Source: an uncultured Ruminococcus sp. (GTDB lineage Bacteria; Bacillota; Clostridia; Oscillospirales; Ruminococcaceae). From it: a DNA stretch of 15,462 nt. This document shows, in pieces, positions 6,576 through 14,264 of the stretch. The number at the start of each line of letters is the position of its first letter. Position 1 is the first letter of the stretch. The stretch is taken from the NCBI GenBank assembly GCA_900545285.1, contig UQYK01000047.1, forward strand, positions 1-15,462, read 5' to 3'. Below the pieces are notes generated by a model. That model did no database searches. It saw nothing but the letters and a program-made list of their open reading frames with translations, and was not told where the DNA came from. The position numbers and the translations under genes were made by a program.

Positions 6576-7616
6576 ATGATGGAAAATAATACAATTCGCG
6601 TAAATGCACTTCCGACACTGACATGGCACAGATTGCATGTCAATGCTTGTAAAACGGAACCCTATGCGCCGGCAGCCCCCTGTGTAATCCGGACAGAGAC
6701 GGAGACTGGTGCCGCTGTTGTCTCTCCGCTGGAAGCACGCAGTGATTGCAGCGCAGTAGAAACCGGCGTAGGAAAAGCGATTGACGGACTTTTTTCCTGG
6801 GGGATGACGATAACCGCTGGTGCAGGGGCATCTGATATTGTTCGTATGGAAATCGAAAGCGAAAACGGCAAGGACTGTGCTGCTTTTGTCCATGTACAGG
6901 CAGAAAAGGACAGCCATCTGACATTGGTACAGATCTGGAAGGCAGATGCAGCACATACAGCGCTCCGTACAGTAGTACGGGCTGAGGCTGGCGCGCAGGT
7001 GCGCCTGATTCAGATTCTGACTGATTCCAGCGTGGAATGCATTAACGATACTGGCTGTGTGACAGGGGAAAAGGCTTCCTTTGAAGTGATCCGTTTGTAT
7101 CTGGCAAAGGGAAATGTCATTTCCGGCGTTCGTACAGATCTGATGGGAGACGGCAGCAGCTTTAGCTGTAAGTCCGGTTATCTGGTAAATCCGGATAAGA
7201 AACTGGATATGAATGTCATTGCAAATCACATTGGAAAGAACACACAGAGTGATATCCGCGTAGAAGGCACGCTGTATAACGGTGCGGAAAAAGCATTCCG
7301 CGGCACAATTGATTTAAAGCGGGGCTGCGCAGGATCCGAAGGAAAAGAAGAGGAAAATGTACTGCTTCTGGGCGATGATGTGATCAACAAGACAATTCCG
7401 CTGATTCTCTGCACGGAAGAGGACGTTAAGGGCAGCCACGGTGCATCTATTGGAGAACTGGAACAGAGCATGCTGTTTTACTTTGAAGCACGTGGCATCA
7501 GCAAAGAAGAAGCAGAAAAAATTGTGACAAAGGCGCGGCTTGAAAAGCTGTGTCAGGATACTGCGGATGAAACAGCAGCCGCATATATGCACCAAGTCAT
7601 AGAAGAGGTGATCTGA
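6576..7616 (+). CDS. sufD: Fe-S cluster assembly protein SufD
   Basis: SufD (346 residues, at the short end for the family) pairs with SufB to form the SufBC2D scaffold. The C-terminal family signature reads GSHGASIGELEQSMLFYFEARGI; H288 in this stretch matches the functionally important H360 of E. coli SufD. The beta-helix core lies upstream, and the N-terminal region is shorter than in E. coli. Two tandem ATGs at 6576 and 6579 both suit the GAGGTGA at 6567-6573, and I give the first. A TTG at 6561 would overlap sufB and lacks its own ribosome binding site. The GAGGTGA overlaps the sufB stop codon, so translation is probably coupled. Confidence 0.94.
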   Translation: MMENNTIRVNALPTLTWHRLHVNACKTEPYAPAAPCVIRTETETGAAVVSPLEARSDCSAVETGVGKAIDGLFSWGMTITAGAGASDIVRMEIESENGKDCAAFVHVQAEKDSHLTLVQIWKADAAHTALRTVVRAEAGAQVRLIQILTDSSVECINDTGCVTGEKASFEVIRLYLAKGNVISGVRTDLMGDGSSFSCKSGYLVNPDKKLDMNVIANHIGKNTQSDIRVEGTLYNGAEKAFRGTIDLKRGCAGSEGKEEENVLLLGDDVINKTIPLILCTEEDVKGSHGASIGELEQSMLFYFEARGISKEEAEKIVTKARLEKLCQDTADETAAAYMHQVIEEVI

Positions 7617-7619
7617 TTT

Positions 7620-8849
7620 ATGGCAGAATGGAATCTGAATACAGTGCGAAATGATTTTCCGCTAATCCGGCAGTCTGACCGTGTTTATTTTGACAATGCT
7701 GCCACTTCTCAGAAGCCGGCTTCTGTTCTGGCGGCAGTGCAGGAATTTTATGAAAAGTACAATGCCAATGTGCTTCGCGGACTGTATCCACTGAGCGTGG
7801 AAGCAACGGAACGCTATGAAAATGCACGAAAGACGGTACAACATTTTCTGCATGCGGCCTGTCCAGAGGAAATCATTTTTACCCGCAATACAACAGAAAG
7901 CATCAATCTGGTAGCATATAGCTACGGCATGGCCAATTTGAAAGCCGGAGACGAGATTGTGGTTTCCATATTGGAACACCACAGCAATTTGCTTCCGTGG
8001 CAGATGGTTTCCCGTGCGACCGGAGCAAAGCTGGTATTTCTGGAATGTGAACCGGATGGCACCATTACACCAGAACGAATGGATGCAGCGTTTTCAGAGC
8101 GCACAAAGCTGGTGGCTGTGGGACAGGTTTCCAATGTACTGGGATGCGTAAATCCCATTCTGGAACTGGTACAGCGCGCACATGCCTGTGGTGCTGTGAT
8201 CCTGGTGGATGCGGCACAGAGTGCACCGCACATGGCAATTGATGTGCAGCAACTGGATGTGGATTTTCTGGCATTGTCCGGGCATAAGATGCTGGCACCT
8301 ATGGGCATTGGTGCCTTGTATGGAAAACGGGAACTGCTGGAATCGATGCCGCCGTTTTTGACCGGCGGAGAAATGATTGAAACGGTATCTCGCTACGATG
8401 CAGTTTATGCAGAGTTACCCCATAAATTTGAAGCCGGTACTGTAAACGCTGGTGGTGCAGTTGGACTTGCAGCCGCAATAGATTATCTGGAATCCTATGG
8501 CATGGACACGCTGCATCAGGCGGAAGAAGCGCTGACTGCATATGTTTGGAAGGGCATGCAGGCGATTCCGCACGTGCATGTGTTAGGTTCTGATCGTCCG
8601 GAAAATCATACTGGCATTATTTCGTTTACAGTAGATCAGGTACATCCTCACGATATCAGTGAAATTATCAGCAGTGATGGTATTGATATCCGGGCAGGGC
8701 ATCATTGTGCACAACCGCTGCATGATTATCTGGGAATCCATTCCTCTGCAAGAGCGAGCCTGATGTTTTATAATACAAAAGAAGAAGCTGACCGCTTCCT
8801 GGAGAGTGTCTCCAATATCCGAAGCAGAATGGGGTTTGGCAATGAATAA
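7620..8849 (+). CDS. sufS: Group II cysteine desulfurase SufS
   Basis: This PLP enzyme (409 residues) takes sulfur from cysteine, leaving alanine and an enzyme-bound persulfide for the Suf scaffold. The PLP-binding lysine is K223 in SGHKM, H121 stacks on the cofactor, and D197 and Q200 contact the ring. The persulfide cysteine is C363 in the short RAGHHCAQP loop, the mark of group II enzymes that need a partner to take the sulfur; here that is SufU. The start ATG lies three bases after the sufD stop, with GAGGTG nine bases upstream. Confidence 0.97.
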   Translation: MAEWNLNTVRNDFPLIRQSDRVYFDNAATSQKPASVLAAVQEFYEKYNANVLRGLYPLSVEATERYENARKTVQHFLHAACPEEIIFTRNTTESINLVAYSYGMANLKAGDEIVVSILEHHSNLLPWQMVSRATGAKLVFLECEPDGTITPERMDAAFSERTKLVAVGQVSNVLGCVNPILELVQRAHACGAVILVDAAQSAPHMAIDVQQLDVDFLALSGHKMLAPMGIGALYGKRELLESMPPFLTGGEMIETVSRYDAVYAELPHKFEAGTVNAGGAVGLAAAIDYLESYGMDTLHQAEEALTAYVWKGMQAIPHVHVLGSDRPENHTGIISFTVDQVHPHDISEIISSDGIDIRAGHHCAQPLHDYLGIHSSARASLMFYNTKEEADRFLESVSNIRSRMGFGNE

Positions 8850-9270
8850 TTTTTATAATGAAATTCTCACGGAACATAACGTTCGTCCGGAATTTAAATA
8901 TGATTTACCATGTCCGACAATTCAATTGGAGGGTGTCAATCCGAACTGCGGCGATGATATCTGGCTGAATTTACAACTGAAGGACGGCGTGATTGAGGAT
9001 GCTTCTTTCAACGGAGACGGGTGTGCTATCTCTCAGGCATCTGCGGACATTATGATTGGTATGATCGTAGGCAAAACAGAAGCAGAGGCACTCCATCTGG
9101 CAGATCTGTTCCTGAAAATGATCAAGGGAACTGCAACGTCAGAGGAACTGGAGGAGTTGGAAGAGGCATCTGCCCTCCAGGATATTTCACACATGCCGGC
9201 CAGAGTAAAATGTGCTGTGCTGGGGTGGCATACACTCCAGGAAGCGCTGAAAAAAGAACACAGTGCCTAA
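8842..9270 (+). CDS. sufU: Zinc-dependent sulfurtransferase SufU
   Basis: SufU (142 residues) collects the persulfide from SufS by zinc-ligand exchange, the usual partner in Firmicutes in place of SufE. The zinc ligands are all present: C36 and D38 in NPNCGDD, C61 in GDGCAISQAS and C124 in RVKCAVLGW. The region around 85-118, which separates SufU from the IscU scaffold, is also present. The ATG overlaps the sufS stop by eight bases (the frame itself opens earlier at 8806, inside sufS). The ribosome binding site is weak, which fits coupling to sufS translation. It is the last gene of the operon. Confidence 0.95.
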   Translation: MNNFYNEILTEHNVRPEFKYDLPCPTIQLEGVNPNCGDDIWLNLQLKDGVIEDASFNGDGCAISQASADIMIGMIVGKTEAEALHLADLFLKMIKGTATSEELEELEEASALQDISHMPARVKCAVLGWHTLQEALKKEHSA

Positions 9271-9315
9271 GAGTAGTATTCTCTGACTCTTTGCAATGCA
9301 ATTTGATTTGAACAG

Positions 9316-9361
9316 AACCGGAAATGGAACGGTATAGCATAAAGTTCCTTTCCGGTTTTTT
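9316..9361 (+). terminator. Terminator of the suf operon
   Basis: Arms 9316-9330 and 9344-9357 pair over 14 positions with one bulged T, followed by a run of six T. It lies 46 bases after the sufU stop. Confidence 0.85.
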
Positions 9362-9401
9362 CGATAAACTGCACAAATTTTTTTGGAAATCTGTGTCTTT
9401 T

Positions 9402-9430
9402 TTGAAATCGTTATCAGAAAAAAATATAGT
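9402..9430 (+). promoter_or_regulatory. Promoter for the MATE-AraC pair
   Basis: TTGAAA (9402-9407) and TATAGT (9425-9430) are 17 bases apart. Transcription would start near 9437, putting the dyad at 9455-9521 inside a leader of about 115 nt. A TATAAT at 9508-9513 could be a second -10 box, but no good -35 box goes with it. Confidence 0.6.
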
Positions 9431-9454
9431 TTCTCTTTCGCCTCGCAATATATA

Positions 9455-9521
9455 CGATTGTTATAAAACAAGCTTCTATTTTTATAGAAATCAGCTTGTT
9501 TTTGAATTATAATATCAATCG
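9455..9521 (+). repeat. 67-nt imperfect dyad upstream of the MATE gene
   Basis: Four blocks pair in nested order: CGATTG (9455-9460) with CAATCG (9516-9521), TTATA (9461-9465) with TATAA (9508-9512), AAACAAGC (9466-9473) with GCTTGTTT (9494-9501), and TTCTAT (9474-9479) with ATAGAA (9484-9489) around a TTTT loop. That is 25 base pairs, with all unpaired bases on the right arm. As RNA, the inner part ends in a T-run at 9499-9503 and resembles a terminator or attenuator. As DNA, it could be a protein-binding operator. Confidence 0.6.
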
Positions 9522-9551
9522 CAAAATCAATTGGAAAAGGAGAAATGTTCT

Positions 9552-10937
9552 ATGACTCTTTCAAACACACATGCAGATTTTCGGAAAAAATTACTGCGTC
9601 TGATGATCCCGATTTCTTTGCAGCAGCTGATGCTGGCACTGGTAAGCGCATCGGATGCATTTATGCTTGGATTTTTGAACCAGGACGCGCTTTCGGCAGT
9701 TTCTCTTGCCGGACAGGTGCAGTTTGTCTATACGCTGTTCTTGTTTGCAGTGACAGCCGGTGTTTCGATTTTTGCAGCGCAGTACTGGGGGATTCATGAT
9801 CAGACTTCTGTGGAAAAAACACTGGGCATCGGTCTCTCTGCGTCCGTGCTGCTGTCGCTGCCCTTTACGCTGGGTGCCATATTCTGTCCGGAGCTGCTGA
9901 TGCGCGCCTTTACTTCGGACGCAGTGCTCATTGCAGATGGCGCTGTTTATTTGCAGGTGGTTGGAATCTCCTATTTCCTGTTGAGCATCTCTCAGATTTA
10001 TCTGTGCATTCTCAAGAACTGCGGACAGGCAGTGCAAAGCGCTGTAATCAGTTCTGTATCTGTTATAATCAATATTTTCTTAAACGCTGCATTGATTTTT
10101 GGTTTTGGATTTTTTCCGGAGATGGGAATTGCCGGTGCGGCACTGGCAACTGTAATTTCCAAAGCCATTGAGCTGGCATGGGCTCTGGCAATCATGGCAC
10201 GAAAGGACAGCGTAAAAATCCGGCTGTCATTCTGTGTGCATCCGGACAAGGTGCTGTTCCGGGATTTTTGGAAATACACCTATCCGCTGCTGGGAGATCA
10301 GCTTATGTGGGGACTGGGCTTCACCATGTATTCTGTAATCATGGGACATCTGGGCAGTGACGCAGCCGCAGCAAATTCTATTGCAAATATTGTAAAAAAC
10401 CTGGTAATTTGCTTCTGTACCGGAATTTCCACTGCCAGCGGTATTATGGTTGGTAGTCTTCTGGGACAGGGGGAACTGGAAAAAGCAAAAGAGTACGGAA
10501 AGAAACTCACAAAACTTTCTATTTTCGCCGGTGCTGTTGCAGGTGCAATCATTCTCTGTGTGATTCCGTTTACACCGATGTTTTCCACTTTGACAGATAC
10601 TGCAAAGGGCTATCTGCGTGTGATGCTGGTGGTATGCTCTTACTATGTCATCGGAAAATCCATCAATATGACTGTGATCTCTGGTATTTTTGCCGCAGGC
10701 GGTGACTCTAAGTTTGGTTTTCGCTGCGATGGAATTACCATGTGGTGTGTTACTGTGCCGATTGGCCTGCTGGCTGCGTTTGTATTCCATTTGCCGGTGC
10801 TGACCGTATATATTCTGATCAATGTGGATGAAATCATTAAGCTCCCGGCTGTGTTTAAGAATTATAAAAAGCATCGCTGGGTGAAAAATCTGACACGTAC
10901 TGAGAAGCCTGCTGTTCAGGAACCGACTGCAGCATAA
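9552..10937 (+). CDS. MATE family multidrug/cation antiporter
   Basis: This 461-residue inner-membrane protein has about 12 hydrophobic segments in two MatE halves (roughly residues 15-175 and 235-400), as expected for the family. MATE pumps expel organic cations or other small molecules in exchange for sodium or protons. The N-terminal half shows typical features: PISLQQLMLALVSASDAFMLG, then a SAVSLAGQ stretch, and an ISYFLLSISQIYLCILKNCGQ segment. The substrate cannot be read from sequence. The start ATG has AAGGAG nine bases upstream; a nearby ATG at 9545 is out of frame. An AraC-type regulator gene follows 34 bases downstream, so they are probably co-transcribed. Confidence 0.92.
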   Translation: MTLSNTHADFRKKLLRLMIPISLQQLMLALVSASDAFMLGFLNQDALSAVSLAGQVQFVYTLFLFAVTAGVSIFAAQYWGIHDQTSVEKTLGIGLSASVLLSLPFTLGAIFCPELLMRAFTSDAVLIADGAVYLQVVGISYFLLSISQIYLCILKNCGQAVQSAVISSVSVIINIFLNAALIFGFGFFPEMGIAGAALATVISKAIELAWALAIMARKDSVKIRLSFCVHPDKVLFRDFWKYTYPLLGDQLMWGLGFTMYSVIMGHLGSDAAAANSIANIVKNLVICFCTGISTASGIMVGSLLGQGELEKAKEYGKKLTKLSIFAGAVAGAIILCVIPFTPMFSTLTDTAKGYLRVMLVVCSYYVIGKSINMTVISGIFAAGGDSKFGFRCDGITMWCVTVPIGLLAAFVFHLPVLTVYILINVDEIIKLPAVFKNYKKHRWVKNLTRTEKPAVQEPTAA

Positions 10938-10971
10938 GCCGTAAATGTAGGGAAAAGGAAAGGATATTTCT

Positions 10972-11859
10972 ATGTATACCCTGGAGCTGTTAGACAATAA
11001 ATCGGAAGTGATCCGCTATAATATTCCGCATATGCCTATAAAAACTTCCCGTTCTGCGCAGGAAGAATATCCTACACTTTCTGTTGTGAATCATTGGCAC
11101 ACGGAGTTTGAGTTTATCTATGTGGAACGCGACACAATGCATTACAGCGTAAACGGAGAAACGGTAAAGCTGTCTGCTGGTCAGATGATTTTTGTCAATT
11201 CCGGGCAAATGCACTTCGGCTTCTGGGAAAAGCCGTGTGACTGCATCTTTCACTGTACGCTGGTGCATCCGTCTCTGGCCACAAATGCGGCAACACAGGC
11301 GTGTCTGGAAGAGATTGTCCACAATGCACCGCCGTATATAGTGCTGCACCCGGAAATCAGTTCAGAGCGAAAGCTGATTGGGCTTTTGGAGACGCTTTAT
11401 CAAAGCGCCTCTGATTTTTCAGATGGCTCTGCTTTGGAAATTCTGGGGTGTCTCTATCAGATTTGTTTTGCGCTATGGAAAAAGACACGGGAGAGCAACG
11501 AAGTCTGGGAGCCGGATGACGGAAAGCGTTTGGAAGCAATGCATAAGATGGTGGGATTCATTCAGCAAAAATATGCAAGCCGGATTTCGCTCCAGGAGAT
11601 CGCTGCCGCCGGCTTTGTGTGTCGAAGCAGCTGCTGTTCCATCTTTAAACAGTACCTGAATCAAACGCCGATTGCCTATCTGACCGAATACCGTATTTCC
11701 CGGAGTGTGGCGCTCCTGGAAAATCCACGGCTTAGTATGACGGAAATCGCACTGCAATGCGGCTTTTCCAGTTCCAGTTATTTCACAGAAACATTTCGAA
11801 AGGCGATGGGATGCACGCCTTCGGAGTATCGGCAGAGAAAGCAGCGTCCCGGACAATAA
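10972..11859 (+). CDS. AraC-family regulator with cupin N-terminus
   Basis: The 295-residue protein has an N-terminal cupin (about residues 35-105: HWHTEFEFIYVE, then SAGQMIFVNSGQMHFG) that usually binds a sugar or other small molecule, and two C-terminal helix-turn-helix units (about 190-290). The signature SMTEIALQCGFSSSSYFTETFRKAMGCTPSEYR is typical AraC/XylS. The spacer carries several Cys residues (CRSSCC), perhaps chance. It lies directly after the MATE gene, so local control of that transporter is the simplest guess. The effector is unknown. A good AAAGGA-type ribosome binding site supports the ATG at 10972. Confidence 0.92.
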   Translation: MYTLELLDNKSEVIRYNIPHMPIKTSRSAQEEYPTLSVVNHWHTEFEFIYVERDTMHYSVNGETVKLSAGQMIFVNSGQMHFGFWEKPCDCIFHCTLVHPSLATNAATQACLEEIVHNAPPYIVLHPEISSERKLIGLLETLYQSASDFSDGSALEILGCLYQICFALWKKTRESNEVWEPDDGKRLEAMHKMVGFIQQKYASRISLQEIAAAGFVCRSSCCSIFKQYLNQTPIAYLTEYRISRSVALLENPRLSMTEIALQCGFSSSSYFTETFRKAMGCTPSEYRQRKQRPGQ

Positions 11860-11881
11860 TCTAGTTTCAATAGAATCGAAA

Positions 11882-11936
11882 AAAAATCCGCTTTCCGGTT
11901 TCGCTGTAATGAAGCGATTCGGAAAGCGGATTTTTA
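11882..11936. terminator. Bidirectional terminator between convergent genes
   Basis: A 16-bp perfect stem joins AAAAATCCGCTTTCCG (11882-11897) to its complement (11920-11935). An inner 5-bp stem (11901-11905 with 11913-11917) lies in the loop. The outer bases form T-runs on both strands, so it stops the AraC gene on the plus strand and the GH5 gene on the minus strand. Confidence 0.9.
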
Positions 11937-11944
11937 TGAGCATT

Positions 11945-11999
11945 TGAGCAATTTTGAAAGCTTGCACTGCATTTTTTTACGCAGACAGGGGATTGCTCA
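11945..11999. repeat. Inverted repeat next to the shared terminator
   Basis: TGAGCAAT (11945-11952) and ATTGCTCA (11992-11999) are perfectly complementary, with an inner CTGC/GCAG pair (11967-11970, 11981-11984). It lies between the GH5 stop and the terminator, so it would form at the 3' end of the GH5 mRNA. No T-run follows on the minus strand; it may protect the transcript end. Confidence 0.4.
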
Positions 12000-12019
12000 G
12001 AAAGGAGTTTGCGAGGTTG

Positions 12020-13054
12020 TTACAGCTTTTCTGCCAGCTGTTTTCTGACAGATTCCTCTGGAATATTGACAATGCCGTAATCCTTTTCTTTGTAATTCCA
12101 ATAGGCACGGCCAATCTGGTATTTGTCAAAGACACTGCAAATATCAGAAGCCCAGCGGATTTTGGAGGCATCATCTGCCAGATCAATTACGCCGTATTCG
12201 CCGCAGTACAGTGGAATATCCCGTTCTGCCGCAATGCGCAGCGCCGGCTGGAACAGGGTTTCAAAGAATTCCGGTCCCATCTGTGTGAGGTCTTTTGCAT
12301 AGATTGCACCGGCCAGTTCGGGGGAGAGAATTTTGCTGGCGGACTGGTATTCCGCAATGTCTGCCGGATAGGAAATACGAAAATCAGACGGCATATTATC
12401 CACCCAGTATGCGCCCTGATGGGTGAAAATCAGCGGTTCATAGCTGTGGAATGTATAGACAACCTTTCGGTCATCTGTATTTGCGAGTTTCGGTACAGAG
12501 AGCACATTGTTATACATTGTGCCGCCGAAAATAATCCAGGTGTCCGGTGCAGATTTCCGGATTTCCGCGATCGCGTGAAGTGCAATTTGATTCCATGCCT
12601 GTGCAACTTCCGGCTCTACAATTTCATTCAACAGCTCAAATGCCATGGTATCTGACTGGCTGCCGTATCTTTTGGCAATGGTTCTCCAGAGATCGTAAAA
12701 ACGTTCCTGGAGCGCCGGATCAGAGAAAAAGATGGTTTTGTCTGTTTTGTCCAACGGGTCAAATGAATAGCCATAGGTCTTGTGCAGATCCAGAATCATA
12801 CGGATTCCGTTTGCCTGACACCAGGAAAGGCAGCGGTCAATATAGGCAAAGCCTTCTTCTTTTCGCTGGCCTTCTTCGGTTTCCAGCACCACATAATCCA
12901 CCGGAACACGGACGTGATCTAAGCCCAGTGAAGCGATATAGGCAATATCCGCTTCTGTGATAAACTGGTTGTAATGTGTTTTGGAGGTATCTGCATTCTG
13001 AGAGAGCCAGCCGCCTAAATTCACACCGTGCATGTATCCATCAAATGTACGCAT
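12020..13054 (-). CDS. Leaderless GH5 glycoside hydrolase (probable cytoplasmic cellodextrinase or glucanase)
   Basis: This 344-residue GH5 domain hydrolyses beta-glycosidic bonds with retention. The key residues are present: R49 (HVRVPVDY), H91 (LDLHKTYG), the N143-E144 acid/base pair (FELLNEI), H203 and Y205 (HSYEP), nucleophile E286 (CGEYGVI) and W319 (AYWNYKE). There is no signal peptide, dockerin or carbohydrate-binding module, and the sequence starts directly at the GH5 fold (GVNLGGWL at 10-17). It therefore most likely works in the cytoplasm on imported oligosaccharides. GVNLGGWL resembles exo-1,3-glucanases, but the subfamily cannot be assigned by eye. AAAGGATG lies about nine bases before the ATG. 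It is divergent from an AraC regulator and probably controlled by it. Confidence 0.93.
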   Translation of the reverse strand: MRTFDGYMHGVNLGGWLSQNADTSKTHYNQFITEADIAYIASLGLDHVRVPVDYVVLETEEGQRKEEGFAYIDRCLSWCQANGIRMILDLHKTYGYSFDPLDKTDKTIFFSDPALQERFYDLWRTIAKRYGSQSDTMAFELLNEIVEPEVAQAWNQIALHAIAEIRKSAPDTWIIFGGTMYNNVLSVPKLANTDDRKVVYTFHSYEPLIFTHQGAYWVDNMPSDFRISYPADIAEYQSASKILSPELAGAIYAKDLTQMGPEFFETLFQPALRIAAERDIPLYCGEYGVIDLADDASKIRWASDICSVFDKYQIGRAYWNYKEKDYGIVNIPEESVRKQLAEKL

Positions 13055-13090
13055 AGGAAAACATCCTTTCTGTTGTAAAGTTTTTTCTTT

Positions 13091-13116
13091 ATTATATCCC
13101 GCATTTCGGATTTCGT
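13091..13116 (-). promoter_or_regulatory. GH5 promoter -10 box with tandem ATTTCG repeats at the -35 position
   Basis: TATAAT on the minus strand (13096-13091) is a perfect -10 box, but no -35 match lies 16-18 bases upstream. Instead there are two tandem heptamers reading ATTTCGG and ATTTCGT on the plus strand (13103-13116). A promoter with a poor -35 box and a direct repeat there is typical of activation by an AraC-type protein, and one is encoded divergently. Confidence 0.5.
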
Positions 13117-13128
13117 ATATTTTATATG

Positions 13129-13157
13129 TTGTATTTTTATTGGATTTGTTGTATAAT
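13129..13157 (+). promoter_or_regulatory. Promoter for the second AraC regulator
   Basis: TTGTAT (13129-13134) and TATAAT (13152-13157) are 17 bases apart; transcription should start near 13164, about 34 bases before the ATG. The in-frame ATG at 13156 lies inside the -10 box and cannot be the start. Confidence 0.75.
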
Positions 13158-13197
13158 GAGAGAAAGACTGCGTTTCCAAAAAAGGAGTGTGCCGAAT

Positions 13198-13956
13198 ATG
13201 CGTGTGGACGAGAATCTTAACCGACATTTGCTGCATCAACGGGAGGAGCAGGTGCAGCATTTGGAATATAACCTGGAATATCAGTTCTATCACGCTGTTG
13301 CCTCCGGGGATCTGGAACAGGTGCAGAAATACTACTTGCCGGAAGACGATATTTTCATTTATGAAGGCGCTGCATGCGGCCGGCTGTCCAAGGATGTCCT
13401 GCAAAATGCCCGGTATCATTTTGTGGTGGCAGTTGCCTTGATTACCAGAATTTGCGTGGAGCACGGACTGGAACGGGAAACTGCCTATACCCTCAGTGAC
13501 GTATTTATTCAGGAAATGGATCAGGCCGTGTCTATTTCAGAGATTACGGCACTGCACAATCAAATGGTAACAGAATTTGCCCAGCGCATGCAGCGGCAGC
13601 AGAAGCAGCGTGCATATTCCATTCACCTGGTGAAGGCGATTTCTTATATCTCCGCGCATTTGCATGAAAAGATCAGCACGAAGGAAATTGCGGATGCATT
13701 GTCCCTAAATCGCAGCTATCTTTCCACACTGTTTCACCGGGAGATGGGGATTTCTCTCCATGCCTATATACGATCTCAGAAAATTCAGGCCGCTGCGCAA
13801 ATGCTCCTCACCTCCGACCTTGGCTTATCGGAAATCAGTGCTCTGTACGGATTTTCGTCCCAGAGTCAGTTTAGCCAGTGCTTTCGGCAAGAGATCGGAG
13901 AAACGCCCTTTCAATACCGAAAGCACCATTTTCAAAGCAGTGCAGTTTCTGAATGA
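13198..13956 (+). CDS. AraC-family regulator, probably for the GH5 gene
   Basis: This 252-residue regulator has a helical N-terminal domain (about 15-130) with no cupin. This type occurs in many Clostridia and includes the segment NARYHFVVAVALITRICVEHG (about 71-91). The C-terminal AraC domain (about 145-245) has two helix-turn-helix units and the signature LGLSEISALYGFSSQSQFSQCFRQEIGETPFQYRK. The ATG at 13198 has AAAGGAG ten bases upstream. Divergent placement next to a glycoside hydrolase, with a shared 143-base promoter region, suggests it answers to a plant-derived oligosaccharide; no sugar-binding domain is visible. The stop codon falls in the loop of the terminator hairpin. Confidence 0.9.
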   Translation: MRVDENLNRHLLHQREEQVQHLEYNLEYQFYHAVASGDLEQVQKYYLPEDDIFIYEGAACGRLSKDVLQNARYHFVVAVALITRICVEHGLERETAYTLSDVFIQEMDQAVSISEITALHNQMVTEFAQRMQRQQKQRAYSIHLVKAISYISAHLHEKISTKEIADALSLNRSYLSTLFHREMGISLHAYIRSQKIQAAAQMLLTSDLGLSEISALYGFSSQSQFSQCFRQEIGETPFQYRKHHFQSSAVSE

Positions 13957-13970
13957 GAAACTGGTTTTTT
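13943..13970 (+). terminator. Terminator overlapping the AraC stop codon
   Basis: CAGTTTCT (13943-13950) and AGAAACTG (13956-13963) form a perfect 8-bp stem with a 5-nt loop that contains most of the TGA stop (13954-13956). Six T follow. The gene and its terminator share sequence. Confidence 0.8.
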
Positions 13971-13986
13971 GAAATTTCGAGTATGC

Positions 13987-14018
13987 TTGACAGGAAACGA
14001 TTTGTATGCTACTATAAG
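13987..14018 (+). promoter_or_regulatory. Promoter for the small-protein / rhodanese-TtcA unit
   Basis: TTGACA (13987-13992) is followed 17 bases later by TACTAT (14010-14015) with an extended TG (14007-14008). An alternative TATAAG at 14013 would need a 20-base spacer. Transcription would start near 14022. Confidence 0.6.
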
Positions 14019-14044
14019 AATGCGAAAAAAGGAGATGAAGTAAC

Positions 14045-14257
14045 ATGAAGTCGATTCGAATCAAAGATACTACCCGGGAGGAACGAATTCGAATTGTGGC
14101 ACAGTCTCTTCAGATCTGCGGCCAGACATGTGAATTTTGCAATGGCTGTGATAACTTAGGCGGCGGCATCGTAGATAATTATTATCAGCCGTATATTGAC
14201 GGCGAGAAAGAAATTGCAGAATTAAACGCTGCCTATCGCAGCAATCTAGTGAGGTAA
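14045..14257 (+). CDS. Small four-cysteine protein (unknown function)
   Basis: I do not recognise a family. The 70 residues start at an ATG with AAGGAG ten bases upstream, and a promoter lies just before, so the gene looks real. C25, C29, C32 and C35 are spaced C-x3-C-x2-C-x2-C. The first three match the spacing of the radical SAM cluster motif, but the protein is far too short for that fold. Four closely placed cysteines could hold a [4Fe-4S] cluster or zinc, or pass sulfur. The N-terminus is basic and amphipathic (KSIRIKDTTREERIRIV). The gene ends seven bases before a rhodanese-TtcA fusion, so the two proteins probably act together. Confidence 0.75.
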   Translation: MKSIRIKDTTREERIRIVAQSLQICGQTCEFCNGCDNLGGGIVDNYYQPYIDGEKEIAELNAAYRSNLVR

Positions 14258-14264
14258 TCAATTG

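Noticed and set aside
4514..7229. Long minus-strand frames opposite sufC, sufB and sufD (204, 265 and 253 codons)
   Set aside because: All lie antisense to strongly conserved suf genes; their composition is typical of shadows and no minus-strand promoter is evident.
10227..10997. 256-codon minus-strand frame opposite the MATE gene
   Set aside because: Antisense to a membrane-protein gene; peptide rich in His, Cys and Ser without a fold signature.
11954..12655. 233-codon plus-strand frame opposite the GH5 gene
   Set aside because: It covers the GH5 catalytic region in antisense and its peptide shows no motif; the GH5 reading has every catalytic residue.
14121..14154. Radical SAM motif in the 70-residue protein
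   Set aside because: The first three cysteines have CxxxCxxC spacing, but 70 residues cannot form the barrel and no SAM-binding motifs follow.
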